From Lasiosphaeris hirsuta (taxonomy: Eukaryota; Ascomycota; Sordariomycetes; Sordariales; Lasiosphaeriaceae): a stretch of 64,000 bases of DNA. Shown here in pieces: positions 32,312-44,717 of the stretch (position 1 is the first letter of the stretch; every line of letters begins with the position of its first letter). The stretch lies in contig JAUKUA010000006.1 in the NCBI GenBank assembly GCA_030549175.1, positions 3,410,001 to 3,474,000 on the forward strand. Direction: 5' to 3'. Below the pieces are notes generated by a model that saw only the letters and a program-made list of their open reading frames with translations, had not been told where the DNA came from and did not search any database. The position numbers and the translations under genes are program-made.

Positions 32312-35300
32312 TCACATGTCCAAAGCCCGCCCGCCAGCCTGAATAATCAAAACACTCGCCTTGACGCTAACGGTAACAAGCTGTTCCGCAAGATTGCCAA
32401 CCGTCTTCTTCAGGTCCGGACTCCCGGTGTAGTTGCTACCACTGCCAACCTCGGTCGCTATCACGTCGCCGAGTCTTGCATGGCGACGTCCCAAAACCAC
32501 GATATCGCCGGCATTCTTTGGTGTCTGGCCAACTGTCCTCTGCGCCAGCGCCAATACCTCAGCTACTGCCGTGCCGGGGGCGACGTTTACTTCACTAAAG
32601 ACTACGCGTCCCACAAGTTCCTGGGGAAGCGAGCTCTGCAGCGTGGCGAGTAGCCCGAGATCCTGAGCCGTTATGTCCTCCTCTACTTCCTTCTTGTTCT
32701 TGCTGTTTTCCGAAACCGACACGTCTTGTTGTTTCTTGCTACCCTCGGGTACTGAAACCCCTTGCGGATCTGTCTGCCAGTTGATGTGCACAATCGAGGC
32801 CGTGACGTGTGGGTTTTTGGCTAGTTGAAGAATTATTCTGAGGGCAACGCGGTCATCGACACCGCCAATGAACGGAAAGAAAATGTGATGGTTCTTATTG
32901 GCAACGGGCAGCGCAGCTGCCGTCTCGCGATAACTTCGAATCGAGATGGCGCTTGTGGTTCGCACCAGCTCAGAGCGCTCGGCAGGTTTGATACCACCAA
33001 AGCCATTGTCAATAAAAATACCAGCATTGCAAGTCGACCGTGCCTTTTGCAGCGTCTGGTGAATAAAGTCGAGGTGGATAGTGCCCCTAAAGCGCTCGCT
33101 TGCGTTGACAGCGAACGGGACGGACTGGTCTTCAGTGATGCTGCCGTATTCACCCCACGGGATAAGGGCAAAGTCCGATGAAACCTCGGATGCCTGCGTC
33201 ATCAGCGTATCGGCGTACGAGTCCTCCGGGACAACAGCAACGCGGCCCGCAACAGCAAGATCGTGTAGCTGAGAGAAGGCGCGGAAGGCGTTGACTACGG
33301 GATCGCGCTGGGAGTAGAACTCTTCGCCTTCGGTGACGTGCATGACGGATGAAGTGCGATCTGTCAGCTCAATGATCCGTAGACCGTGGACTTCGAGGGG
33401 TCTCTTCTTGATTTGTATCTCATTGCTCAGCGCCGCGTCTGCGATTGCAGGCGTTGCCACCTTTGGGTTCATGTCACCACCGAGAAGGGTGATGAATGTG
33501 AATAGCCCGGGGAGGCTGTCAAGGCGGAGATAAACTAGTAGCCGGCGGATTTGTGTCTCGTTAAGCTTATCAAGAGAGTCTCCGCGGCTGGAGCTGGACG
33601 GCTCAATGGGATTTCCATCCCAATCAGTCTCGCCTCGCCTCCACTTCTCGACCTTCTTTTGGTACCATGGCGGATACAACGCTTTTGTAAGAGGAGTAGT
33701 CGCGACAGTGGTGACCAACGCCATGACAACAAACATGGTGAATGTTCGCTCATCCAAGATTTTGGCTTGGTAGCCGATATTCTACCCATGGTTAGTTGCA
33801 GTTTATCACAAACAAAAACTCCCGCAGACTTACCAAGACAATCAGCTCAACAAGACCCTTGCAGCTCATCAAGCAGCCAATAGTAAAGCTCTCTCGCCAC
33901 AGGAGTTTGTTTGCTCGCGCCGCGAGAGTTCCGCCGATAATCTTCCCGGAAAAGGCGCAGGCAATCACGGCGATGACATATCCCCAGGTAATGCCGTCAT
34001 TCAGAGCGCCCAGGTTTGTGCTCAAACCGGAGAGGGCGAAGTAGAGCGGCAGAAACAAAACTGATATCAAATCCTCAATCTTTTCAGTCAGCTTGATAGC
34101 AAAACCACCGTCGTGAGGGCAAATAAGCCCAACTAAGAAGGCCCCAAAAATGGCGTGGATGCCGATGATGCCTAAGGTAGTCAAGATGAGTATGACATCA
34201 TCGCAGTCATGATCAACAGAACCCACCGGTAAAAAAGGCAGATGTGAGCACCATAAGAAGTGTCAACGCGACCATTCCTTGGGTCGGCCCGTTCTGAAGG
34301 CTACCAGTCCGCCTCAAAATCCAGATGAAGGGCGGTCGGACAGCAAAGATCAGGAACAATGTCCAGCCGATACCGCAAAGCAACGCCCAAAGTGCGGCTA
34401 AGCCCGAGTTGTTGTTAACCAGGGCAACACAGAGCGCGAGCAGAACCCAACCCGTCACATCATTTCCGATACCAGCAGCCAGCACGGTGACTCCGACATT
34501 GGAACGAAGCAAGTTCAACTCGGTGAGGATCCGGCAAAGCACAGGAAAGGCCGTGATAGAAAGGGCGGTGCCGATGAAAAGACCGAACACGCCAAAGCTG
34601 ATGTTTGGAGGGCTGAACTGGTGGAAGAGGCCATAGGCGATCGCAAACCCCAGGCCAAAGGGTAGGATCATGCCTGCTAGGCCAACGCTCACGGCAACCT
34701 TCCAGTTTTGGGTAAACATGCGGACGTCAACCTCGAGAGCCACGAGGAAGAGGAAGATGATAAGACCGAGGTTGGCGACATTGTTGAACACAGGCATGGA
34801 TTCGGCAGGAAAGATGGCTGCAGTTCAAGTCAACATCGACTACTTCCGCCGTCAAGCCGAGTTTAGATCAGGGGTTTCAGTACTATTTTTGAATCCCGGT
34901 ATCCTCATCATCACCGAGGGGCCCAGGATGATACCGCCAATGACCTCGGCGATAACACGGGGCTGATTGAGCAGCCGGAGGGGGTCTACCAAGTTAGCGG
35001 GGAGGCTTGCAACGCGGTGGGGATTGAGACGCCCTACAGTGTAACAGCTGGCAGAAGATAATGACGATGGTCGCCTATAAGCCATTGTGTTAGATAGATA
35101 GCAGAGCAAAAGGGCAATCGTGAAGATGTGCGACGGAATAGGCCACAAGATCCCGGCCTGCACCTATCAACGCAGTACCTATTGGCGCCCAGTGGTGGGA
35201 CGGAATGCTGATGCGTCAATGGTGTGGCGCTGAGACACCAGCACATGGGCGAGCTGCGCAGCACAGAGGGACATGAATATGCTGCAAGACTTGCCTGGAT

Positions 35301-35423
35301 AATAAACAACGTGATTGGATTCGACGCCGTGTAGTGCGCCGGATTTGCGCCCTCCAGAATACCGGCCTGGGGGGGCACGGCCGAGCTCGTGGCAGCGACC
35401 GTCGTTGTCACGGCGGTCGCCAT
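32312..35423 (-). CDS. kha1: K+/H+ antiporter, Kha1-like (CPA2 family)
   Basis: Multi-span monovalent cation/proton exchanger of the CPA2 family; yeast Kha1 acts in the Golgi. Exons: 35295-35423, 35038-35074, 34884-34985, 34227-34817, 33834-34171 and 32312-33781, giving 888 residues. The frame reads [10 protein letters not shown], then [20 protein letters not shown], then [17 protein letters not shown], matching the start of Kha1 without gaps. Later membrane segments include [20 protein letters not shown] and [14 protein letters not shown]. The C-terminal ~450 residues are soluble, as in the fungal proteins. Exon 2 is a 37-nt microexon, and the intron before it has a GC donor (GCAAGT). Reading straight through either splice site breaks the protein, so the assignment rests on family continuity as well as signals. 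Confidence 0.88.
35075..35294 (-). other. GC-AG intron in kha1
   Basis: The intron opens GCAAGT at 35294 and closes TATAG at 35075. The join gives FIIQ-ATIVIIF, which aligns with the continuous first membrane span of Kha1. A small exon inside this interval cannot be excluded but is not needed. Confidence 0.7.
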
Positions 35424-38246
35424 CTTTCAGATGTTTTGTGGAACACAGACGGGGGTAAGAAACGGACAGGAGACTGCTGGGTTCCTTACGAACCGGTGAG
35501 CAGCGATGTCCGAGAAACGTCGGAGGGAGGCCTGAGTCAGAGGCCGTGGTAGTGATAGTGGTAGAGAGACGGGAGGGAGAGGGGAGGCTGCTATATAATA
35601 CAGCCCTTGCTGGCTTGACATCAGGCCAGCCGTTTCGCCAGGCCCAGATGTGTCAGCACGTGACGGACGGCATGGGAGAGAGAGACATGGGGCTAACGCC
35701 GCGTGTGTTTATTCGGGAAGATTGTGAGGCCTTGACTTGGGTGGTTGGCGGCAGCACACCAGCATATGGGGATGGTTCGCGGGTGGGGAGCTGCTGGGAA
35801 CTGCTGCGGGCAATGCGGGCGGCCGACAATGGCTCTTGTCGGTGGCTATTGGGTGCATCCCCGGGCGAGGTGGCGCCTGCCCGCGATACCTACGGACCCC
35901 GCTTGCACTTGCTGGAGAACGCCCCCTCGTGTAGACGGGGGACCCGTAGGCACCGCCTTTGTTCTCCTGACTGCTATCCTCGACACCGTTAGGTCTGTCG
36001 ACGAGTCGACAGACAGAAAGGCAAAAGCGCAGGGACGGCACGAAGGAAGTCTAAGTTGGGCAGCCGAAGTGATCAATCGGCTCCGCCTCCAACCCCCCTT
36101 CTCTGCTGCAGGCAGAACCAGCAGCCAATATCCCCAGTCCTAGGTCCTCATCTGACACCTCTGTGCTCCCACCGCCCATTGGCGCAAACCCGGGTCTTGT
36201 TACACAGTGCTGCCAGTCTGCTCCCACCTCGCCCCTGCACCTCACAGGATTGACAAGAGCCATGGGCTGCTGCAGACGAGAGATACGACTAACCCAGATA
36301 GGTGCGCTGGGTTTATACTCGCTACTAATCGCATACCGTGTGCGCGGGAGCTGGCTAAGTAGCAGATGTGCGATCTTGGCTGGATACCTACCTACAATGA
36401 GATGTCTGGAGTTTGCGGAGGCCAGGTGATATAGAACACAACGCGTAGCGGCTTTGCATCACCAATGCAATATTTGCATGCGCTTCTAGCTTTTGGGTGC
36501 TTGCTGCGCTTAATAGCTGCGGGAGCCTGACTACAACACGAGCCCAATTCAAGAGAGAGCGCAATAGCCCTTCTGAGTCTCCAAGAATGCCATGCCTGGC
36601 CAAGCTGCGGGATCCTTGGAACAGTGCTCACCTGCTCTCGCGCTGTCAGCTCTCTTCCATATCTACGGTCACAAGCAATTCTTGGCATCCACCCAACCTC
36701 CACTGCGAAATCTGAACACTCTGCACCGCTTGGAGCCGGCGCTAGCCTGCCCGATGGCGCTCTAGGCTCTGAACCCAGGCTGTTGAGGCTCTGATGGCAA
36801 GGCCACCCTTGTCATGATGCTTTTGGGGTATTGGCCCATGAAACGTGATCAAGGACTTGGTACACGCTTACCCAGCCACTCAGTGTACGATGCGTATTAG
36901 AAATAAACCTAACTTCTTCCACTCTTTGCTATTATATGTGTCAGCTCATCGACCACCCAGTTGTGGTGTTCCTTTGTATCATGGAATTTGGTATCCCTAG
37001 CAAAGTGATACGAATATGTCACCTCGTATTATCTACTGATCTTTTTGTGGTATTGGCTGCTAATTGCCTTGACGGCCTGCCCCATGTCGCCCCCCAAGTT
37101 TTGAGGATGATGTCAACTTTCTTCCCGCCCTTGAGTAAATAGGGACTTTTAGGCTTATAACATTGAAGACTGCTAGAAATGGGTTTACTCTTCTGCAGCC
37201 TTGTGCAGTAGAGGTACATATTGTGCTAGTAGGTGACAGCGACTCTTCGCAGTCTCATCTTTCTGTCTAAATAGTTCTATCTCCATCTCACTACGAGTAA
37301 GCCGAGTCATCAATCACCGCACGCCATGAAGCACGGCACCACGGGATTTAAGGGTATGATGGCGGGGGACTAATAGTACCATGAGCATCGAGGACACTCA
37401 GGTCACGACTCTGGTATTTGCATTTAACCTCATATTTTGTTGATCGCAGACTACCTTACTTACCAAGTCGAGGACACATTGCCAACACACCTGGCACTCA
37501 ATAGCTCATGGGATATTTTATCAGAGCAAGAACTGCTCCAGGCCGTAAGCTTCCCGCTGCATTTACTTCTCGTCTTGATACTGATGATATGAGAAAGGCT
37601 AAAAACGGTACCCGGTACCCGTACGGATTGAGATTCCAGCGAGGCGGCATTCCCCAGGCTCTTTGTTTCCGAGTCGCCGAGTTGGGTTGGGTTCGAAACG
37701 ATTTGGCGGAGAAGAACGGCCCAAGCTTCAAGTTGGAAGCCCAATCAAATCCTTGCATCCCGTGGCCTGTAGCTGTGATGTGGTGGCCTGTGTGCGAAAT
37801 GCCGAGCAGGGGAAAGCGTAAAGGCAAAGTACGGCAAGCTACCCCCCACAAGGCTGGTCCGTGCGGGGGACGAAGGGTCGAAAACCGCCTTTCATTCGAC
37901 TGCGGCTCCAGGACTTCTCCATCTCCTCCCACAGATATTGGCGACACTGCAGAACCCGACTTCGCGCTATCCCCCGAAACGCCCCTCTCTTCGCCGCTTC
38001 TGGCACCACCGTTGGCAAGGCGCTTTTGCTCCATTGAACACTACTTCGACATCGCTTGGATACCGCGTGAAATCCCGCTCATGACGTGCAGTCTGGCGTT
38101 GCCGCATCCTCACGCTCCTGGCGATCGATAACTCGCACACCCCCTACCCCGACCCCCGACATACGAATACCATCTCACCAATCGTCCCGCCGCCCCGCCT
38201 GACTTTCGACTTTTGCTATCCATACCAAACACTCACCGCTGCGAAG
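35424..38246. other. Divergent intergenic region (kha1 / caf40)
   Basis: About 2.8 kb holding two promoters. The part from 36,800 to 37,500 is AT-richer. Many short open frames occur, none with recognisable domains or coherent splicing. I could not support a gene here. Confidence 0.4.
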
Positions 38247-39511
38247 ATGATGCCGAATCCGCACGTCTACGGACACCACCAGTATCCGCAGGCGGACTCG
38301 GCCTGGATGCACCAGCAGACATCGCACCAGCACCATGCCCAGGCTGCCGCCGCCGCCGCCAATGTTGCCCAACAGCAGCACTACAACCGTATCGCCGGCT
38401 CCCACAACAGCGTAAACGCCCTCGCAGCGAGCCATGTCCAAGAGAACGGGATCGAGTCTTCGGTCTCCGAGGATAACCGCAGGACTCTGCAGTATATCGC
38501 CGATCTTCTGAACGAGAACACACGCGAAGCTGCCCTACTTGAACTTAGCAAGAAGCGAGAGCAGGTTCCGGAGCTGGCCTTGATCCTGTGGCACTCTTTC
38601 GGTAGGATATACCAACCTCTCTGTTCAGGGCGCCATCCGCTCCTGTGTTCGCGCAACCCGAAGTCTGTATTGACAACATCCCCTAGGCGTTATGACATCG
38701 TTACTCCAAGAGATCATCAGTGTCTACACACTGCTGAGTCCGTCCCAGCTTACGGCTGCCGCCTCTAACAGGGTCTGCAATGCCCTTGCGCTTCTCCAGT
38801 GTGTCGCGTCGCATAATGAGACACGCACCCTTTTTCTCAGTGGTCAGTCGCCTCGGAACAATACACAATCGGTCTGGAGTATCCATGCTAATGTCTTGTT
38901 TAGCACACATCCCTCTCTTCCTTTATCCCTTCCTCAACACCACCTCAAAGTCGAGGCCGTTCGAGTACCTCCGCTTGACATCATTAGGCGTAATCGGTGC
39001 CCTCGTCAAGAACGACTCGACTGAGGTGATCAACTTTCTCCTCACTACCGAGATCATTCCGCTGTGCCTCCGCATCATGGAAACAGGCTCCGAGCTTAGC
39101 AAGACGGTGGCTATCTTCATCGTTCAAAAGATATTGCTAGATGACAACGGACTGAATTATATCTGCGCGACATACGAACGGTTTTACGCTGTTGGTACGG
39201 TCCTCAGCAACATGGTTGCCCAGTTGGTGGAGCAGCAGACCGCCAGACTGCTGAAGCATGTTGTGCGGTGCTTTCTCCGGTGAGCGACACGACCTATCAT
39301 ACCGTTCTGGCACATGCACTAAACTACGAGTAGGCTCAGTGATAATGCTCGAGCCCGTGAGGCGTTGCGACAGTGTCTCCCCGAGCCCCTCCGAGACCAC
39401 ACCTTCTCCTCGGTCCTGCGAGATGACGCCGCGACTAAGCGCTGCCTGGCTCAGCTCCTGATCAACCTGTCGGATAATGTAGTCGAACCCAGCGGCCAAA
39501 TTGGAATTTGA
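38247..39511 (+). CDS. caf40: CCR4-NOT complex subunit Caf40/Rcd1 (CNOT9)
   Basis: Armadillo-repeat subunit of the CCR4-NOT mRNA deadenylation complex, which recruits RNA-binding regulators. Exons: 38247-38601, 38687-38842, 38904-39279 and 39334-39511, giving 354 residues. The N-terminus is Gln/His/Ala-rich. The conserved core begins [20 protein letters not shown], runs through [20 protein letters not shown] and [12 protein letters not shown], and includes [20 protein letters not shown], all characteristic of Rcd1/CNOT9. The end as given, [15 protein letters not shown], resembles the human CNOT9 C-terminus (NLQEGQVTDPRG). An alternative donor at AAT|GTAGTC joined to the acceptor before 39550 would instead end QGKEWIDRLYK at about 39584. 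Its neighbours are functionally unrelated. Confidence 0.9.
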
Positions 39512-40635
39512 GGCATTCAGTGGAAGAGAGTTATGCTAACACGGGCGCAGCAGGGAAAGGAGTGGATTGACCGCCTTTACAAGTAACCGGGGTTTACGAA
39601 CGGCGGTCGGATGGCGGACTCCGGATTGCATTTGAGATACCACTTCGATGTATAGCCAACGGTTTTGGGGGGGGGGAGGGGCTGCGATTAAAGCGATTCA
39701 AGACAAAATTTCTTTAGCGGACGGACAGCGGACGGATGCCAAAGGGAAAATGGGTGGGAAGGGGGACAATTCGAAGATTCACATAGTTTAGCGTGAGGGG
39801 CGTTACGGGGCGTATTCTTGGGTTTTTCTTCTTGCTCTGTTATTTTTATAACGCACATTTCTTGAGAGAGGGGTTCAAAGGGGCTCCGGAAGGCATGGCT
39901 TTAGCATAGCAAAAGGCTGGGACGGTTCCTTTCGTTTTTCTTCTGTTTCTCCTCCCTTACACCCCCTATACCAGACATTAGATCCGAGAGTGCCTGTTGT
40001 TGTATATGTATGGATATGTACGGTAGATATAGTGAACGAGAGCTGATACCCGCAGCTGTGGAGGTTCGCTTTCACCTCGATGTGGCCTCGGTGGGTTTTG
40101 TGATATTGCTCGGATGACAAAGTCTATGGGTTGGGGTGTAAGGGGCTGTACTTGCCCGCATGAGGAACATTGGACGAACTCCAGTGCCGTTTTAGCGTAC
40201 CTCTGGCGGAAGACAGGTTCTGGGAGAAAGACGCTCGGATGAAAACTTGTTGAGGGGAAAGCATAGACTGATATCAGAGCATGTCAAGCAATCTGTGAGC
40301 CATAGAACGGGGGAATTGTCGGAAAACCAGACATGAAGGCGCGGCGATGGCGGCCGTAAGAGTGGCGGCGGTCGCTTATTGGCTGGTTTCATGTTGACTG
40401 GCCCTCAGCCCCTTTTCCCCCCTTTGAGGGTGTCTGGGGTGTCAGAATGGCCACCTGGGCATCTGTGTTGCGCGTCGACGGACTTTTTGGTGTGTAGAAT
40501 AGCAGGGGTTTGAAGAGCAAGATGGTCTCGAATTTATTGTGCTTCGAGGCAGCTCCTGTGCTTCGTCTCACTGAAGACACACATTGAGAAGACTCTGAGA
40601 GCCAACAACAGAAACCTCCTAAACCCTTCAAAGCC
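39512..40635. other. 3' flank between convergent genes
   Basis: About 1.1 kb between caf40 and the ceramidase gene. It includes G-rich patches (around 39667) and T-rich stretches, and no supportable gene. Confidence 0.45.
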
Positions 40636-43025
40636 TCACACCAATGTAAACTCCCCAGTAACACCCGTAAAAGCCTTGATACTCCCTATCAACGGCTTCG
40701 AATCCCCATTATACCGAATCCTGTACGTCCCTGCAACATCCCCCCTATCCGCACCCGTCTCCCAGCTAATCGTCACACTGCTATACCCCAGCACAAAATT
40801 CGTCCTCGTCCAGGTATATACCAGACTCCAGTCTGCATCGCTCCGAACCTGCGTCCACGAGCCATCCGACCCCTTTCTTTCGACCGCCGCATAAGTGCTC
40901 TCGAGCCTCAGGTTATTTCTCGGGTTCGCCCCCACAAACGTCGCGTTCACCACGGCGCCCCTGGCATATGACGCCTTGGGCTGCGCCGTAACTTGGCCAA
41001 AGCCGCTACCAATTGGCACGCTGTCAACTACCACCCCCGTGATGAAGCTTAAGCTTGACTTGCGGTTATCCGGCGGGGTTGGGCCAGGCGCCGGGGCCCC
41101 TGTAGCTCCGGGCGCGAGGAAAGGCAGCCCGCGCAGCGTGAGGTTGACGAATGCCGGCAGCTCCCAGGGTCCGTACAGAGTAGAAGCACCCTCGTAGCGC
41201 TGAATGGCGTATTCCTCTGGAGTGACAAGGTAGTGGGCATAGGTGTTAGCCGGACCACCGAGGATAACGAAAGGCTCAACGCCGGTCGGCGCTAGGGCAA
41301 GTTTGGAGGCGGCAGCTTTGACGGCGTTGCGCCAACGGCGGCCAGCCATGGTCGATGCCTCGACGGGGGAGACGATGATGATGAATTGGCCCACGCGCAG
41401 GGTTTGGATGTCAACGATGTTGGGGCTCCATGCATACGGGGCGCTCATCTCACCGACGTCCAGGAGAACGGGCTTGGGCGCTTGGCAGGCAACCTGATCG
41501 GCGGAGGGCGTCTTGAGAAGACCAGAGACAACGGACCAGAGCGGGTTATTGGGTGCCCCAGAGTCGCCCTGGGTGAAGTCGAAGGCGCCGGGACCATCAC
41601 TCGTTCCTGCGGCAAACGAGTAGCCGAGGGCGGCGGGGCAGGTTTGGACAATTGTTCCGTTGTCAAGAGGGAACTTGTAGTACTGCATATCCTGGAAGTA
41701 GTGAAATGACTTGATGGTTGAGCCGACGACTGCGGTCGAGGTGGAGTCCAGGGAATCCTAGAAGGTATGTTAGCCCCTTTTCTAGGCAATGCTGGCAGCG
41801 TTTTGTGTCTTACGTAGAGAGACTTGGCCCCGGCAAATTGCCTGCGCCCAATCTCAAAGCAACTAGAAACACCGAGATCAAGCTTGCGAAACTCTGGGCC
41901 ACGACCGTGACACGATTGTGACTTGCCGTCGGCGCAGGTGCTTGTCTCCAAGCTGCACATTTGGCTCGACCCATCATCGCAGTAGGCTCCCAGAACATTG
42001 GGCGTCGTGTCGCCGACGTTTGCTTGGGAGAAGCCAGCAACAAAGCCATCAGCGGCTCGGCTATCCCCCTTAACGGCTTGCTCGAACAGGTAGGCGGCAA
42101 CGCCCTTATTGTCTCCACTGATGTGGGTGTTATTTCCCAGCATCGACGTAGGGTGTACCGCAAACCATGTCAAAACCCCAATGTTCTTCAAGTCAGACGC
42201 TCTCTGGAACCTCAGCAGGGTCAGAGTCTTATCAACACTGTCTGAGTACTGTGCTCTCTCGGAGGCTAGGTTGGCGAGATATGCGAACAGGCTGCGATTC
42301 AGGTTGGCATCTGATATGCTTGTGGTGCCAAAATCGAGATAGCCCTGACTGTGTCAATACTAGCCTCAAAAAGGGGGCAAGACCTGCAAACCCACCTCCT
42401 GAAGCGACTCATGCGCCCTCTTGACAGACAAGATAGCTCCGTCAACAATCGCTTGGTAACTCTGCTTGTCGAACCCAAGACTGGTGATCTGCGGGAGCAA
42501 GTAGTTGAACCACGCACCCGGCCCTGAATGGGAATGGGTCCCCGTAACGGCAACATTCGATCGCCCGTACATCGAGTACCCCGAGCCAAGCGCTGCCACC
42601 CCCTCGAGTATTCCGTTCCGAACCGCCGTGTCCCCCGACTGGGTATCGAGGACAAGATAAATGAAGCGGCTCTGGGGGTTGCCAACCTCCCCGATGATAA
42701 AGGCCCGCGAGTAGAGGCGCTGTCGCAAGCCCGTCCCGACCTGGTCTGAAGAGGCGTACCCGGCCATGTTGATCTCAACAACGGGTCCCGTGATGTCAGC
42801 CTTCCCGATTCCTATCAAGTACTTGTCGCCGAGCTTGGCGGCTCTCGGCTTGGTGAGAAGAGGGCTGTCCCTTTGTTCAGCATTTTTTCTCGATGGTTGT
42901 GGGGAAGCAGCCCCAAGTTGTGCAAAAGCCAGAAGAGTGCAGATAAACAGAAACAAGGCCGAGACGGCGGTAGTAGCAGACGACCTGGAGGTTGAAGACC
43001 CTCGGCTGCAGTGTTTGGAAGGCAT
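40636..43025 (-). CDS. Neutral ceramidase, secreted
   Basis: Hydrolyses ceramide to sphingosine and fatty acid at neutral pH. Exons: 42396-43025, 41814-42344 and 40636-41757, giving 760 residues. A basic N-terminus and a hydrophobic stretch (AVSALFLFICTLLAFAQLGA) form a signal peptide or anchor. The catalytic domain starts YLIGIGKADITGPVVEINMA, typical of the family. Zinc-site histidines are expected in VTGTHSHSGPGA and WFAVHPTSM. The nucleophile motif reads NVGDTTPN at about 319-326, so the residue that is serine in characterised enzymes (GD-x-S-PN) is threonine here (about T324). A C-terminal beta-domain (GDVAGTYRIRYNG) closes the protein. The start at 43025 was chosen because the signal segment follows directly; an upstream in-frame Met at 43103 would add a charged stretch. 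Confidence 0.92.
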
Positions 43026-43969
43026 TTTTGACGGTTTGGCCTCACGGGGAAAGCGGCAATGTCCGCCGTGATAGTCCCGGCGATGTTTTGTTTTGCCCAC
43101 CACCCACTGCCTGCCTTTTAAACAAAAAGTACACGCTTTCAGATGCCCGCGTAGCTTCCCCGCAAGGTTTGGGTCTGCTGTAGAGGAAGGAAGGAGGGGG
43201 GGAGAGGAGAGGAGAAGGGAGAGTGGGACAACGAAAACAAGCCCATGGCAGGCACACTGTTCGGGGGAGGTTTCCTGTTATGAAAGGATGTAACAGTAGT
43301 CGCCCGCGTGCGATGCGACTGAACAATGTCAAGGTCCCTCGTGGACTGGTCATGTCGGGATATTACTACCTGCGGACTCGATGTCGTTGAGACCAGTGAG
43401 TGTCGTGTAGTGGAATGCAGTGCTGTACTCACTTTGCGCGCTATCCTTGTTCTCGCCCATGGCTCCGATGCCCAAATGCCGGAGCCCTTGGTTTCTCCGT
43501 AGCTTGGAGGACTGCTGGCGGCATTATTTCCGGTCTTCGCGACCCAAGCGGGTGCATTTCCCGCTAGCACAGTCAATTTCGCATCACATGGGGCGGGCGG
43601 ACTTTATTGGGTTGTATGAGTTGTCTTGGATCAGTATTAGGAGCCGTGATATGGGTTCAAGATTGGAGGATTAGGGGCTAGATTAGGTGTGGGTATCACT
43701 GGATAGTCCCATCCGAGTCGCATCGTGGATTGGATGCGGGGGGCGCCGGGTGACGTCGAATGCGCAGCGCGTCAAGGCCATGTCAGGGCGTCTAGCCCCT
43801 TGATTGGTCCTTTCCTATTTCTGAAGTCATTTCATCGCGCAGCCACCCGTCCGCGGCTCAACATCTCTCAGTCTCAAATGAGACGGAAGGCACATGCCCA
43901 ACGTTGTCAGAACCCAAAAAGCACCTGCTATTATTACCCCAGGGTAGAAACTTTGACTCGAAATCCATT

Positions 43970-44230
43970 CTCAGAATACAATCCAACCCTGGTCCGTTTA
44001 ATAGCGCTGGACTTGAAAGCTCGTTGTGTTCGTGGGAAAGGCGTCCCAGAACAAAGAAAAAAGGCATATTTGGTATTTGATAAGACTTTTCCACCATCAA
44101 AGAGGGCATTTCGGGCATTTAGAGCATCATAATTGGCATATTTTGTATTTCACAAGGCCTCCCCGCCATAAAAATAAAAAGGGCATTTATGGCATTTAAA
44201 AGGCCCTCCCCATATCCATAATAGGCACTA
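43970..44230 (-). mobile_element. Second copy of the dispersed ~65-bp-unit repeat
   Basis: Two diverged direct units occur at 44063-44131 and 44135-44206; each begins ggcatattt and passes through a ggcattta-like string. On the minus strand the order of flank, unit, unit and outer flank (tatggatatggggagggcc, then acgagctttcaag, then ggttggattg) is the same as in the copy at 6.25-6.64 kb. The copies are clearly diverged. No terminal repeat or transposase was found. Confidence 0.5.
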
Positions 44231-44280
44231 GTACGTATTGACCGTATGTGTGATGCCTTGACCTGGGCAACAATCGCTAA

Positions 44281-44717
44281 TTCAAAAATCCAGTTCATGA
44301 TGCCCCGGAGCGTACCGCTTCCTCCGGCCTCGAGGCTGCGAAGGGACAAAGAAAAAGCCGACGCAGCAGAGCGAGGGCGGCGAGAAGGGAAAACGCGGCA
44401 AAGAAGAGAGAGGAAGAGGAGAAGCGCGCGGCCGAGAGGGCAGGAAAAAAGCAGGAGCGAGATGACGAGCATGAGAGTCGTGGTGAACCTGCAGCTGACC
44501 ATGGGATCACCAACCCGAAGCCTGAGACCCCCCACCGCGGCCTGATTTCAGCAACTCCTCGTTCAAAGGCCCCTCCTAAAGTCCGCCTGTCCTTTTACGG
44601 AGTCTGGAAAAAGGTCATACAGCTTCCCAGCCCATCGCCTGAATATCTAAGAAAATCAAACTCTGCCAGTCCCCGTGGTCTTCACGTAGCTACATGGAGA
44701 ACAAGCGGCGCGCCAGA
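44281..44717 (+). pseudogene. Degenerate Lys/Arg/Glu-rich coding remnant
   Basis: One frame stays open for about 430 bp with a coding look: a charged coiled-coil-like section (KKREEEEKRAAERAGKK) and then APPKVRLSFYGVWKKVIQL and SPSPEYLRKSNSASPRG. It has no start codon of its own; a stop precedes it at 44278. It runs into the GTATGT donor at 44719 in a phase that does not fit the better downstream exon frame. A single indel would reconcile the two. Family unknown. Confidence 0.3.

Noticed and set aside
35546..38131. Several 60-200-codon frames between the antiporter and Caf40 genes
   Set aside because: Composition is not coding-like, frames overlap on both strands, and none shows a recognisable motif.
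39667..39677. G-rich run near 39.67 kb
   Set aside because: A simple homopolymer patch in a 3' flank, with no sign of a G-quadruplex array or gene-associated role.
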